NCBI GenBank assembly: GCA_040397785.1
Contig: JBBAVI010000018.1
Location: 1-64,000, forward strand
Length of the DNA: 64,000 bases
Direction of reading: 5' to 3'
DNA from: M3007 sp040397785
Lineage (GTDB): Bacteria > Bacteroidota > Bacteroidia > Chitinophagales > Saprospiraceae
Notes under the pieces: generated by a model
Seen by the model: only the letters and a program-made list of their open reading frames with translations
Told to the model about the DNA's origin: nothing
The model's database searches: none
Shown: positions 51,598-60,933 of the stretch, piece after piece
Layout: the number at the start of each line of letters is the position of its first letter
How positions within the stretch are numbered: position 1 is the first letter of the stretch
Translations under genes and position numbers: made by a program

Positions 51598-54399
51598 TTA
51601 TTTCTTAGCAAAATCATAAACCATTGAAAGATAAGCCATTCTACCAATTCTTGGGCCACCGTAGGTTTGAAATTGTTGGTTGTTCAATAAATTGGCTGCA
51701 CCTAATTTGAAGGTCATGTTCCATTTTGGAATCAAGCAATTCACCTGGGCATCCAGCATATCGTAGGTTGGGATTTGTCCGGTAAATTGTGGGGAACCCT
51801 CAAAGGTAAATCCTTGTACCCACTTATAATTAATATTGAAGCCCCAAAACGTATTTCCTTTCAAAATTTTCAAATTGATGTCCCGTCCCGAAAAGCCAAT
51901 GTTGTATTTATGGGCCGGTGTATTGAAGGCAGGAATGATGGGATCGGTTTCGGCAGTATTCAATTTATTCCAGGAATAATTGGTTTGTACCATAAAATAT
52001 TTCCAGAAATAATAGTTCAGGCCGATTGCAAATCCTTGTGTTGTAACGGTTTGGGTTGCATTAGAAGCGACGCGCCAAACTTTAATGTTTTCCGGTAAGC
52101 CAATGCTGTTGAAGTCGGCAGTAAGCCCAATGTTATACCCAATGAAATCATTGTAAATGCTATAATAGTAGCTCGCATCCATATACAGATGATCAAACAG
52201 GGTAGTCCGATACCCGATTTCAAAGGTTTTTACTTTTTCGGGCTGAATGGGCTTTAGATTGTTATAAACCAATTTGCTGCGGTCCAACAGGTTGCGGTAT
52301 TCATTGAACGATTCAATGGTAATCAGACTGTCAAATCCATCGAGATTTCCAATTAACGTGGCGCGCCCTACATTCAAGTTCAGGTATTGATCGGCCAGGG
52401 TCGGGTTGCGAATGGCCGACGAAAAGGACAGACGCAAAAAATTATTTGGGCTTGGATTCCAAACCACCGAAGCAGCTGGGGTATAAATTAAGTCAAAATT
52501 CTGGTTTTTATCAACACGGATGGTTCCGTTCAATTTAAAATTTCCAAAGTTTTGCTCTGCTCCTACGTAAGCGCCAAATTCGGAGTTAATAATTTTAATG
52601 TCATTGGTATCTTTAAACACGGTTCCATCAGACACCGGACGATATTGCCGGACGTTGGCCCCGACGATAATTTCATCGATAAATGTTGGGGTAAAATGGT
52701 ACTCGCCGTGTAGATGATACAAAGCCGATTTATCGTAGAATCGGGTTCCGCCTTCCTTAGAATTCGATTTCCTCGAAATGATATCATTAAACAAGGAGTC
52801 AAAACGCGCTGTACCCGGTTGGTAAAAATTTTTTGATTCGATCGCATTGGTACTGGCTAAATCAGCAAAAGCGGCTGCCTGATTGTGATAACCGGTCAGT
52901 AATTCTTGGTTGTCAGCCTGCCAGGTTTCCAGTTCTTGTGAATCTCCCGGACCATAACCGAGGCCTTTCATTTTGTTAAACACCCCGCCCAGGCTGTTCA
53001 AACCCCACCAGCGCCGGTAATCAGCGTCCCATTGGGCATCGGTTTTGGCGAATTGTTGCAATTTCAGTGCCGTAAAATACGGGTCATAAGAATTTCCGGC
53101 ATCCTCAAACGTTGCGTACGCCCGCACGAAATACTTATCGAGTTTGGTCAACTCAATACGCTCTTGAAAAAACAAAATATTCCGCAAACTAAAGCGGTTA
53201 TCGCCTTGATATACCGTAGTACCTGTTCCGAAACTAGACGCAAAAATCAGTTGTGGCGACTGGTTTTCCTGACTTGGGCGCAGCCGGAAATGCAGGGCAG
53301 CGCTTGATTTTATATTTTTTGTGTCGTAATCCACCAGATCAACTTCCTTGTACCCTGTGCGATGATACACGTTCAAACCTGCGCGTGAAGAATACAAATC
53401 GGAAGGAGAGGTAAAATCGTAAGAGGTTTCATCACCATATATATTAACGCCGTTATTGCGGCCCGGGTTTTCATTGGGCTGGAAGATGTTGCCCGTGGTA
53501 GTCCCTGTTACGGCATCGTAATTATCGGCCTGCCAATCATCTGCGCGCAAAGCGAAGAAATTGAGTTTAAAGGCCATAAAATCATGTCCACTTTTATTCT
53601 TGAATGCTTCTGCATATCGGAATGCGCCTTCGAGCAAATTGCGTTCGGCGCCTTTGAGCGAAACACTGAGCCCTTTTAACACAAAGGGATCTTTGGTACG
53701 CATGCTGATTACCCCGTTAAATGCATTCGGGCCGTAAAAAGCCGAACTGGCACCTACGATTAGATCTACTTTTTGCACATCCAGATCTGAAGCACCCAGG
53801 AAGTTACCCAAAGAGAAGTTAAGACCGGGCGCCTGATTATCCACGCCATCAATAATTTGAAGTGAACGCACCGGACTGGTAGAGTTGAAGCCGCGCGTAT
53901 TGATGATCGTAAAGCCCAGCGAAGCAGTAGTCAAATCCACCCCTTTCAGGTTGCCGAGACCGTTATAAAAACTTACCGCTGCGGTTTGTTTGATGGCGAT
54001 TGCATCTAAGTTTTCGACGGTCAGGGGTGCTGCTTTTTGTTTGTCATCAATCCGTTGTCCACGCACAACAGCTTCTTCAATCACAATTTGATTGGTTTGC
54101 ATTTTTATTTGAATGCGTTGGCCTGCTTCCGTCACGATTACTTCCTGTGTGGAATAGCCCGTGTATGCTACCCGGATTGTAACAGGAAGTTTTGGCACCT
54201 TCAAAATAAAGTTACCATCATAATCAGAAATGGTACCGCCGCCGCCTTCTGTTACCAGCGCGAGGGCTGCCCCAATGAGGGTTTCACCGGTTTCTGCATC
54301 CAGCACTTTGCCACGCAGGGTCACTTGCGCCTGCACAGAAATACTTCCGAACACCAGGCACAATAAATTGAAAATCAAAATTTTGTAGAATTGCTTCAT
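51598..54399 (-). CDS. TonB-dependent outer-membrane receptor with carboxypeptidase-like N-terminal domain
   Basis: 933 aa. Signal peptide (1-24, ending SVQA), a CarboxypepD_reg-like beta domain (VTLRGKVLDAETGETLIGA, about 26-115), a plug domain (about 120-240: NLKGVDLTTASLGFTIINTRGFN, GPNAFNGVISMRT) and a long beta-barrel ending with the aromatic YLSMVYDFAKK. No SusD-like gene is adjacent, which argues against a classical glycan-utilisation pair. The ligand is unknown. Downstream partner: the serine-less hydrolase. Confidence 0.92.
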   Translation of the reverse strand: MKQFYKILIFNLLCLVFGSISVQAQVTLRGKVLDAETGETLIGAALALVTEGGGGTISDYDGNFILKVPKLPVTIRVAYTGYSTQEVIVTEAGQRIQIKMQTNQIVIEEAVVRGQRIDDKQKAAPLTVENLDAIAIKQTAAVSFYNGLGNLKGVDLTTASLGFTIINTRGFNSTSPVRSLQIIDGVDNQAPGLNFSLGNFLGASDLDVQKVDLIVGASSAFYGPNAFNGVISMRTKDPFVLKGLSVSLKGAERNLLEGAFRYAEAFKNKSGHDFMAFKLNFFALRADDWQADNYDAVTGTTTGNIFQPNENPGRNNGVNIYGDETSYDFTSPSDLYSSRAGLNVYHRTGYKEVDLVDYDTKNIKSSAALHFRLRPSQENQSPQLIFASSFGTGTTVYQGDNRFSLRNILFFQERIELTKLDKYFVRAYATFEDAGNSYDPYFTALKLQQFAKTDAQWDADYRRWWGLNSLGGVFNKMKGLGYGPGDSQELETWQADNQELLTGYHNQAAAFADLASTNAIESKNFYQPGTARFDSLFNDIISRKSNSKEGGTRFYDKSALYHLHGEYHFTPTFIDEIIVGANVRQYRPVSDGTVFKDTNDIKIINSEFGAYVGAEQNFGNFKLNGTIRVDKNQNFDLIYTPAASVVWNPSPNNFLRLSFSSAIRNPTLADQYLNLNVGRATLIGNLDGFDSLITIESFNEYRNLLDRSKLVYNNLKPIQPEKVKTFEIGYRTTLFDHLYMDASYYYSIYNDFIGYNIGLTADFNSIGLPENIKVWRVASNATQTVTTQGFAIGLNYYFWKYFMVQTNYSWNKLNTAETDPIIPAFNTPAHKYNIGFSGRDINLKILKGNTFWGFNINYKWVQGFTFEGSPQFTGQIPTYDMLDAQVNCLIPKWNMTFKLGAANLLNNQQFQTYGGPRIGRMAYLSMVYDFAKK

Positions 54400-54584
54400 A
54401 CGGGCTTTCTCTTATTTTCCAATAATACTTTTATCAAACAGGTTTTTGAACAAACGCTATTCGTTTTGCAAATAAATAAAGAAAATTTGATTTCAGAATA
54501 AAAATAGCAACGCAACACTAAAATGAGCAAAATGTGCTTATTTTTTCTGCTAAAAAGCCCCCATTTTGCCTGCATGCACATAGG

Positions 54585-55265
54585 CTATTCTGAGCGCAGC
54601 ACATATCCCTGACCGAACTGGGTATGAATCAGTTTCTGTTCGAAGCCTTTGTCCACCTTGTTACGGAGGTAGTTTACATATACTTCGATCAGGTTGGTAC
54701 CTGTGTCAAAATCGAGGTCCCATACCTTTTCGGCAATTTCAACTTTGGAAAGTACTTTTCCTGGATTGCGCATCAGGTATTCGAGGAGGGCCATTTCGCG
54801 GGGCGTCAGGTTGATGGGCTTTCCTTCGCGCCGCACGGTTTTGGCATCCAAGTCCAATTCGATGGTGGCAAAGCGTAGTATATTTTCGGTTGTTTGAAAA
54901 CCGGTTGATTTTCGACGTGCCAGCGCTTTAACGCGTGCAAGAAACTCCCGAAATTCAAAAGGTTTGGTGAGGTAATCGTCTGCCCCTGCTTCCAGGCCAG
55001 TTATTTTATCTTCCAGTTCGCCCAGTGCTGACAGGATCAACACCGGAGTTTGAATCCCTTTTTTGCGCAATAGTCGGCACAATTCAAGGCCGTTGATCCC
55101 CGGAACGATAATATCGGATGAAATTACATCGTACATGTTTTGTTCTCCCAATCGCAGTCCCGTTTCACCATCGTATGCAATATCGACAGTCCAGCCATGC
55201 TCTTCCAGTCCCTGACGTACCGACTGCAGGGTTTTTACTTCATCTTCAATGACTAATATGCGCAT
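54585..55265 (-). CDS. OmpR/PhoB-family response regulator (orphan)
   Basis: 226 aa from ATG 55265 (MRILVIEDEVKTL); the longer frame starts with a TTG two codons upstream. Receiver domain (1-115) with acidic pocket EDE, phosphoacceptor Asp51 in SSDIIVPGING, and KPF lysine. C-terminal winged helix (130-225) with NLTPREMALLEYLMRNPGKVLSKVEI and YVNYLRNKVD. No kinase gene is adjacent. It lies upstream of the TonB receptor on the same strand (185 bp apart), so it could regulate that unit. Confidence 0.92.
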   Translation of the reverse strand: MRILVIEDEVKTLQSVRQGLEEHGWTVDIAYDGETGLRLGEQNMYDVISSDIIVPGINGLELCRLLRKKGIQTPVLILSALGELEDKITGLEAGADDYLTKPFEFREFLARVKALARRKSTGFQTTENILRFATIELDLDAKTVRREGKPINLTPREMALLEYLMRNPGKVLSKVEIAEKVWDLDFDTGTNLIEVYVNYLRNKVDKGFEQKLIHTQFGQGYVLRSE

Positions 55266-55424
55266 AATCAATACATGAGATGGTCGCGACAGTGCGAATT
55301 CGAGCGGTAAAAATAGGACAAATTGAGGTTCTAAGACTTTTCTAAGGAAAAACTAAAGTAAAATTAAGCCCAATCGGGAAAAATTCAATTGTATTTGTGG
55401 CTGAATAATTTAAAAGAGGTAAAC

Positions 55425-56336
55425 ATGAAGCAATTTTTAACACTGTTGTTACTGTCCAGCATGTTTTTACATGCAAGTGCCCAATCGCTGACCGATGGGG
55501 TTTTTATGGATAAAAAGTTTCTTTGCGTTGGGGTTCAATACAACCACGATGCCTGGGAGGAGTATTGGGAGGGTGATTTATTGCGTAAAAACGGCAATAT
55601 TGGCACTATTACTACCCAAAGCGCCGCGCTTATGGCGAATTATGGCATTTTTAACCGCCTGAATGTGGTCGCGATGTTGCCGGTGGTGTGGACGGAAGCC
55701 AGTGCTGGTACCCTTAGCGGGCAACGCGGTTTGCAAGACCTTACCCTTGCACTCAAATACAAGGCGTACGAAACGGCCGTATTGGGTGGCAAATTTTCAG
55801 CGCAAGTAGTTGCGGGTGCCTCCTTACCAACCACCAATTATGTGGCCGATTACTTGCCACTTTCTATTGGGTTTCAGAGCAGCACCTTATTTGGCCGCGG
55901 AGTTTTGCACTATATCGGCGAAAAGCACCTTACCTTTTTGCTGAGTGGCACCTACATTGCCCGCTCTAATGTGGACATTGACCGTACTTCCTATTACACC
56001 ACCCAACAAATTTATTCCACCGAGGTAGAAATGCCGAATGCCGCTCAATTTGCATTTCGTGGTGGTTACTACAGTTTCCGGTGGGGGGCAGAGTTGCTCG
56101 CAGAACACAATGCAACCCTGGGCGGCTTTGATATTCGTCGGCAGGATATGCCTTTTGTTTCTAACAATATGGACGCCACCCGCGTAGGCGCGCAAGCCTT
56201 TTACCGCCTGCCATTCTTGGCCGATTTGCAAATAATCGGTACTGTAATGCAAACGGTGCAAGGCCGTAATATGGGCAAATCGCTTACCTGGTCGGCCGGT
56301 GTTACCAAGTTTTTCGGATTTGCTAAAAAACAATAA
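55425..56336 (+). CDS. Outer-membrane beta-barrel protein (MetA-pathway transporter-like)
   Basis: 303 aa from ATG 55425. Signal peptide MKQFLTLLLLSSMFLHASA. The body is alternating hydrophobic beta strands with aromatic girdles (LALKYKAYETAVLGGKFSAQVVAGASLPTTN, MLPVVWTEAS) and a final strand ending FFGFAKKQ, resembling the phenol_MetA_deg/transporter barrel family. An AGAGG before the ATG is one of the few Shine-Dalgarno-like sites here. It precedes the PAP2-like lipoprotein by 54 bp on the same strand. Confidence 0.7.
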   Translation: MKQFLTLLLLSSMFLHASAQSLTDGVFMDKKFLCVGVQYNHDAWEEYWEGDLLRKNGNIGTITTQSAALMANYGIFNRLNVVAMLPVVWTEASAGTLSGQRGLQDLTLALKYKAYETAVLGGKFSAQVVAGASLPTTNYVADYLPLSIGFQSSTLFGRGVLHYIGEKHLTFLLSGTYIARSNVDIDRTSYYTTQQIYSTEVEMPNAAQFAFRGGYYSFRWGAELLAEHNATLGGFDIRRQDMPFVSNNMDATRVGAQAFYRLPFLADLQIIGTVMQTVQGRNMGKSLTWSAGVTKFFGFAKKQ

Positions 56337-56390
56337 ACCGAAGAATCCTCCATTCATTCACTACCCTGTACTTCAATTTTTAATACAAAT

Positions 56391-57938
56391 ATGAAAAAAA
56401 TTGCACTTTTTGCAGCTTTATTCCTCGCAGCCAGCTTTTCTTTTTATGCCTGCGATAAGGAAATCACTGAAAACCTGACAACCCTGAACCAGTTGACGCC
56501 TGTCAATCAGGATTTGAATGCCAAAAACTGGAAACCAGTGGTGTTGCTTGCCCCCGATGAGATAGCGCTTGCGGCCCCTACTGCTGCCAATTCTGCAGAA
56601 TACACGCAGGAAGTGGCCGATACCAAAAACGCAGTCAACAATGCAACCGCAGCACAAAAAGAGGCCATTGCCTACTGGAGTGCAGGTAGTGTGTTGCGCT
56701 GGAACGAAATTATGCGCGAATTGGTTGCAAAACACAACCTGGCACCTGCGCCTAATGCCGATAACACTTATACTTTTCCGGATGCTGCCAATCCGTTTAA
56801 CTACCCTACTTTCCCATTTGCCAACCCGCCCTATTCAGCCCGCGCTTATGCATATGCTGCTGTAGCACAATATGATGCATTATTAGCAGCCTGGCATTAT
56901 AAAAACCTGTACAACCGCGCTTCGGCTTATAATACCGACGCTTCGATTGCTGCATTGGTGCCTAAAAACGACTTGCCCGGTTATCCCAATGAAGATGCGG
57001 TGGCAGCGGGTGCGGCTTTTGTGATTTTGCGCAACCTTTTCCCAGGTGATACCACGTTCATCAACGAGAAAGTAGCTGAAGCGGCCAATTACAAAAAATG
57101 GGCAGGCGCTGCGGTAAGCTCTGATATCAGCGCAGGTTTGACACTGGGTAAAGCGGTTGCCAACAAAGTTTTGAACCGTGCAAAAGCGGATAAAATGAGA
57201 TTTGCAATCGGCTCGGCTACCATCTGGGACAGCCTATCTCAATCTGCGGTGACCCGCGGTGAAACACCTTGGATCAGCTTGGATTCCCCTAAGCGTCCGC
57301 CGATGTTGCCACTTTTTGGTCAAGTAAGACCCTGGTTATTCGCTGCAAGTGATATTGCTGTTGTGCGGCCAGTGGCTCCGCCGTCTACCAAATCTGCTGA
57401 ATTCCAGGCACAAGTGGCGGAGGTAAAAAGCCAATGCGATCCGAATGACCGCAATAAAATGAAAATTGTGCACTACTGGGCCGATGGAACGGGTACTTAT
57501 ACCCCACCAGGGCATTGGAATTACTTCGCAGCAGAATTGGTGTATAAAGCCCAACAAAGCGAAGTACGCGCGGCACGCACCTTCGCTTTGCTGGGGATGA
57601 GTTTGATGGATGCAGGTATCACTTGCTGGGACACCAAGTACTTCTATATGGTACCACGCCCTACGCAAATAGACCCAGATATTAAAACCTTGACTGGTGT
57701 GCCCAATTTCCCGGCCTACACTTCTGGCCACTCCACTTTTTCCTGGGCTGCTGCCACGATTTTGGCCCATATTTTCCCCGCAGATGCGGCGAACTTAAGC
57801 AAACAGGCCGAAGAAGCATCTATATCAAGAGTTTATGGCGGCATCCACTATCCAATGGATTGTGATGCTGGTAAATTTTCTGGACAAAAGATCGGCGGAT
57901 TCGCCGTAACCCGGGCCCAAACAGACGGCGCAGAATAA
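56391..57938 (+). CDS. Vanadium-haloperoxidase/PAP2-superfamily lipoprotein
   Basis: 515 aa. Signal peptide with possible lipobox FYAC (Cys21). The three acid-phosphatase/haloperoxidase motifs are intact near the C-terminus: KYFYMVPRP (K-x6-RP), YTSGHSTFSW (SGH) and SRVYGGIHYPMD (SR-x5-H). Sequence length and the N-terminal ~350-residue helical part are like bacterial vanadium-dependent haloperoxidase homologues. Whether it is a haloperoxidase or an acid phosphatase cannot be told from the motifs. Likely co-transcribed with the outer-membrane barrel upstream. Confidence 0.85.
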   Translation: MKKIALFAALFLAASFSFYACDKEITENLTTLNQLTPVNQDLNAKNWKPVVLLAPDEIALAAPTAANSAEYTQEVADTKNAVNNATAAQKEAIAYWSAGSVLRWNEIMRELVAKHNLAPAPNADNTYTFPDAANPFNYPTFPFANPPYSARAYAYAAVAQYDALLAAWHYKNLYNRASAYNTDASIAALVPKNDLPGYPNEDAVAAGAAFVILRNLFPGDTTFINEKVAEAANYKKWAGAAVSSDISAGLTLGKAVANKVLNRAKADKMRFAIGSATIWDSLSQSAVTRGETPWISLDSPKRPPMLPLFGQVRPWLFAASDIAVVRPVAPPSTKSAEFQAQVAEVKSQCDPNDRNKMKIVHYWADGTGTYTPPGHWNYFAAELVYKAQQSEVRAARTFALLGMSLMDAGITCWDTKYFYMVPRPTQIDPDIKTLTGVPNFPAYTSGHSTFSWAAATILAHIFPADAANLSKQAEEASISRVYGGIHYPMDCDAGKFSGQKIGGFAVTRAQTDGAE

Positions 57939-58050
57939 CAACCCGTTTCTGGCCATCCGAATTACCATTACCACCTCAGCTTACTAATGCGCCTCCGACA
58001 TTGCTTCTTTTTCTGCAGCAGTTGGGGGCGCTTTCTTTTTTAAGCATGCA

Positions 58051-58072
58051 AACCTGTCTGTTTTAACAGGTT
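58051..58072 (+). terminator. Weak hairpin after the PAP2-like gene
   Basis: AACCTGT/ACAGGTT (58051-58057 with 58066-58072), 8-base loop, no T-run. It is 112 bases after the stop. Confidence 0.35.
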
Positions 58073-58097
58073 GTGTTGGAAATGGAACAAAAAAAAT

Positions 58098-58121
58098 GTC
58101 AACGCCCTTGCGAACGTTGAC
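58098..58121 (-). terminator. Terminator of the yceI gene
   Basis: GTCAACG/CGTTGAC (58098-58104 with 58115-58121), followed on the minus strand by a T-run (complement of the A-run at 58089-58096). Confidence 0.8.
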
Positions 58122-58147
58122 TTGTGTTTATTTGCTGGCAAACCAGC

Positions 58148-58717
58148 TTATTTAAGTAGTTCCAATGTCGTTGTTACTTCAATGGTTGCCTGTTTTGCTA
58201 CTTTATCGGCCACTAAAGAAGGAATATCCACTTTATAATCGGCCAAAACCAGTCCAAAATTGGCTTTTGCGGTAATTTTACCCGATTTTACGGTAAAAGA
58301 AACCGGTGCTTTCATCTCCTCCGTCACACCATGCAGGCTCATCGTACCATTCAAAGTGCCCGAGTAATTGCCATCTTTTGTAAAATCAACGGCACCCGGG
58401 TTTTCCAATTTTCCTTTAAATTCTGCTTTCGGGTATTTGGAAGATTCTACATAGTTTTCATTGAAATGCTCTTGCATCAACGCTTTTTCAAACAAAAGTC
58501 CTTTTAATAGAACGGCAGTTTGAATGGAGCCGGTTGCTTTATCCAATACAATGGTTCCACTGTTTGACACCGCAGCAATTTTCTCTGGCGAAGATTTTAC
58601 AGTTGCGTCAAACGCCACTTTTGCATTGCGGCTGAAGTATTTTTGCGCCTGTACAGCCGGAGCGAAGCAAACAATTAAAAGCGCGGTAAAAAGCGAAAAA
58701 AATGATTTTTGCAACAT
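58148..58717 (-). CDS. YceI-family lipid-binding periplasmic protein
   Basis: 189 aa. Signal peptide (1-24, APAVQA|QKY) followed by the YceI lipocalin-like beta-barrel: AKVAFDATVKSSPEKIAAVSNSG, YPKAEFKGKL, GTMSLHGVTEEMKAPVSF. YceI proteins bind polyisoprenoid or amide-type lipids. It lies near a c-type-cytochrome-like lipoprotein gene on the same strand (171 bp apart), a pairing often seen with respiratory or redox functions, although they need not be in one transcript. Confidence 0.88.
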   Translation of the reverse strand: MLQKSFFSLFTALLIVCFAPAVQAQKYFSRNAKVAFDATVKSSPEKIAAVSNSGTIVLDKATGSIQTAVLLKGLLFEKALMQEHFNENYVESSKYPKAEFKGKLENPGAVDFTKDGNYSGTLNGTMSLHGVTEEMKAPVSFTVKSGKITAKANFGLVLADYKVDIPSLVADKVAKQATIEVTTTLELLK

Positions 58718-58888
58718 GGTAAAAGAATAATGTATGTGATTTAGTGAATTGGTTTGATTCTGTCGATTGAATCTGTTTGATGATTAGACGCTCTAAACGC
58801 AGGAAAGACACCTCAAGTATATCTGCGATTTGCCGAAACCGGAAAATGAACAGGTGAACAAGGCAGAATACACCCTGAAGGCGGCGGC

Positions 58889-59632
58889 CTATTTAGGCAT
58901 CCCTGCGCGTATCCAGGCATCTACTTGGTGAATGGTACACGAAGACAATTTAGCACCTCCTTTGGGCATTTTGTTGAAACCTGGCAGGTAAGCGATGTCA
59001 CCGTACAAATCGCCGCTCAATCCAACCGCCTTCACGGTTTCGTAAGAACTTAGGTCAAAACCGCCGCCTGTGGTAGAATAAGTATGATGGCAACCCACAC
59101 ATTTATTATCCATTAAAGGTTTGATGGTATTGGTGTAGGTAATGCCTGTAGTATCGCAAGCACCATAGTTTTCATTGCAGCTATTGTTGAGCGCTCCCTG
59201 ATTGATCCATTTTTTCAGCAAATCAACTTGCGCAGTTGTCCATTTATCGGCTGGCGCTGGGGGCATACGATCTCCATTGTCGGTGGTCACAATCACTTTG
59301 TAAAGTTTGCTGTTGTTGGGATTAAACGCTTTGATGTTCTGCATAATTTTGGCGTAATCCGTGATATACACGCCGTCTTGATGGGAAGCGGCATTGTGGC
59401 AACCTGCTTGTGCGCACTGTGAAATCAGCAGGGGCAACACCTGGTTTTGAAAATAAACGGTATCCGAGCTACAAGGAAAACCGCTTAGATCTACTGAATC
59501 AACCGGCACGAGGGTCGTGTCTTGTCCATTGGGGTCGGTTGGAATCAGGTTAGGCTCGTGTTTGCAAGCATTGGGGAGGAATGCTACAATTACAAGCACA
59601 AATAGGGTAAATGGGAAAAGGTGCTTTTTCAT
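58889..59632 (-). CDS. Cytochrome-c-like lipoprotein with two haem-binding motifs
   Basis: 247 aa. Signal peptide with lipobox PNAC (Cys about 23). The mature protein has a first haem site CAQAGCH, which is CX4CH, and a second canonical CVGCH. Possible axial methionines occur in DRMPPAPADKW and NKMPKGGAKLS. The same segment (LPLLISQC...GCHNAAS, then TIKPLMDNKCVGCHHTY) resembles domains found in Bacteroidota cytochrome-type lipoproteins. Redox partner unknown. Confidence 0.72.
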   Translation of the reverse strand: MKKHLFPFTLFVLVIVAFLPNACKHEPNLIPTDPNGQDTTLVPVDSVDLSGFPCSSDTVYFQNQVLPLLISQCAQAGCHNAASHQDGVYITDYAKIMQNIKAFNPNNSKLYKVIVTTDNGDRMPPAPADKWTTAQVDLLKKWINQGALNNSCNENYGACDTTGITYTNTIKPLMDNKCVGCHHTYSTTGGGFDLSSYETVKAVGLSGDLYGDIAYLPGFNKMPKGGAKLSSCTIHQVDAWIRAGMPK

Positions 59633-59674
59633 CTTTTAAAAATATTAAAGACTAGAAAATAGAAATGATTTGAA

Positions 59675-60835
59675 TTATTCCTGCATTAGATCCTTTTTCA
59701 AAGCGCCATCCAAAATGGAGGCGCCTTTTAGGACAAAACGGGTATTTTGAGGAAACGGGTTAGAAAAGCCCCAGAATCCATCCGATTGGCCGTTGGTGCT
59801 GAGTAATACTTTCCTGAATTCGACACTCGTGGCATCTTCTTTTTCCACCACGAAACAATAAACGGCTTCCCCTTCTTGTAAAATGGCAACATCGGGCAGG
59901 GCAGGCGATTGTTTACCGGAGTGTTCAATCAAAGCCGTCAAAGCCATGCCGGGCACAATTCCTTTTCCATCGGGCAGCGGCACATGGAGCGAAATTGTTT
60001 TGGTCTCGGCATTTAATTCTCGGCTGATATATTCCACGGCAGTGCGCATATCGGCATGTTGTCCGCCAGGAAATCGAATCACGACTGCTTGACCTTCCCG
60101 AATTTCGGCTGCATTTTGTGCAAAAACCTCCACGTGGGCGTGCAAATGTTCGTTGGCATTGATGATGCTACACAGCAAATTGCCTTCCGTAATTACCTGG
60201 CCAATACTGATCGGAATTTCAGTCACATTGCCAGAAATGGGGGCTGTTACGTCAAAGAACGGACTCATTTTTAATTGCTCAGGATCCTTCCATTGTTCGG
60301 TTCCGATGTTCAAATATTGCAATTTAGCAGCATTTCCGGCTAAATCAGCCTTAGCACGCAGGTATTTCGATTGTACTTCCTCCAGATTTTTGGAAGCACC
60401 TGCACTGGAGGTCTGTAAACTCCGCTGGCGTTCCAGTTCTTTTTCGAGAAATACCAAATCCGCCTTTGCATGCAAGTAGGCTTGTTCAATTTCAATTAAA
60501 GCGGTGGTTGCAATGCGAAACAGCACTTGTCCTTTTCTTACATTTTGGCCTTCGTGCACCAATACTGCTTCTACCCGGCCGGTCAGTTTAGCGCTCACAG
60601 CAGCCCGGTTTTGTGGTAACACGGCCACCATGCCGTTGGCTTGAAAGTTATTTGCGATGGTTTTCACCATTGCAGGGCCCATTTCCAACGACATCATTTT
60701 TATTTGATCCCGGCTGAGGATAAGGGTTTCGGGTGTCGTGGTTGTTGGCTGTTGGGTTGTTTCTGGTGCGGTGGATGAAGCGCCACAGCCCGCCAGCGTT
60801 AAGTATAAAAACAAGACAAAAATTGCTTTTTGCAT
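59675..60835 (-). CDS. RND efflux periplasmic adaptor (CusB/HlyD-like) lipoprotein
   Basis: 386 aa from ATG 60835 (MQKAIFVLFLYLTLAGCG); the frame extends 34 residues upstream without signal character. Lipobox LAGC anchors it to a membrane. Then a Thr/Pro linker, beta-barrel and lipoyl halves (VSAKLTGRVEAVLVHEGQNVRKGQVLFRI), a coiled-coil hairpin (about 135-200) and the second lipoyl half (DVTAPISGNVTEIPISIGQVITEG). No N-terminal metal-binding methionine/cysteine extension is evident. It follows the CusA-TolC fusion by 98 bp and would link pump to outer-membrane channel. Confidence 0.9.
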   Translation of the reverse strand: MQKAIFVLFLYLTLAGCGASSTAPETTQQPTTTTPETLILSRDQIKMMSLEMGPAMVKTIANNFQANGMVAVLPQNRAAVSAKLTGRVEAVLVHEGQNVRKGQVLFRIATTALIEIEQAYLHAKADLVFLEKELERQRSLQTSSAGASKNLEEVQSKYLRAKADLAGNAAKLQYLNIGTEQWKDPEQLKMSPFFDVTAPISGNVTEIPISIGQVITEGNLLCSIINANEHLHAHVEVFAQNAAEIREGQAVVIRFPGGQHADMRTAVEYISRELNAETKTISLHVPLPDGKGIVPGMALTALIEHSGKQSPALPDVAILQEGEAVYCFVVEKEDATSVEFRKVLLSTNGQSDGFWGFSNPFPQNTRFVLKGASILDGALKKDLMQE

Positions 60836-60933
60836 GATAAATATAGGTTTAAAACATGAATTTATTGCTTGAATTATGCCGGACCTGGAAAACGGACCGC
60901 TCAATCTGTAAAATGGGGCACTCAACCGAATAC

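Noticed and set aside
54396..54581. Small cysteine-rich open frame upstream of the TonB receptor.
   Set aside because: It overlaps the receptor start and lies in the AT-rich promoter spacer; no signal peptide, domain or conservation is evident.
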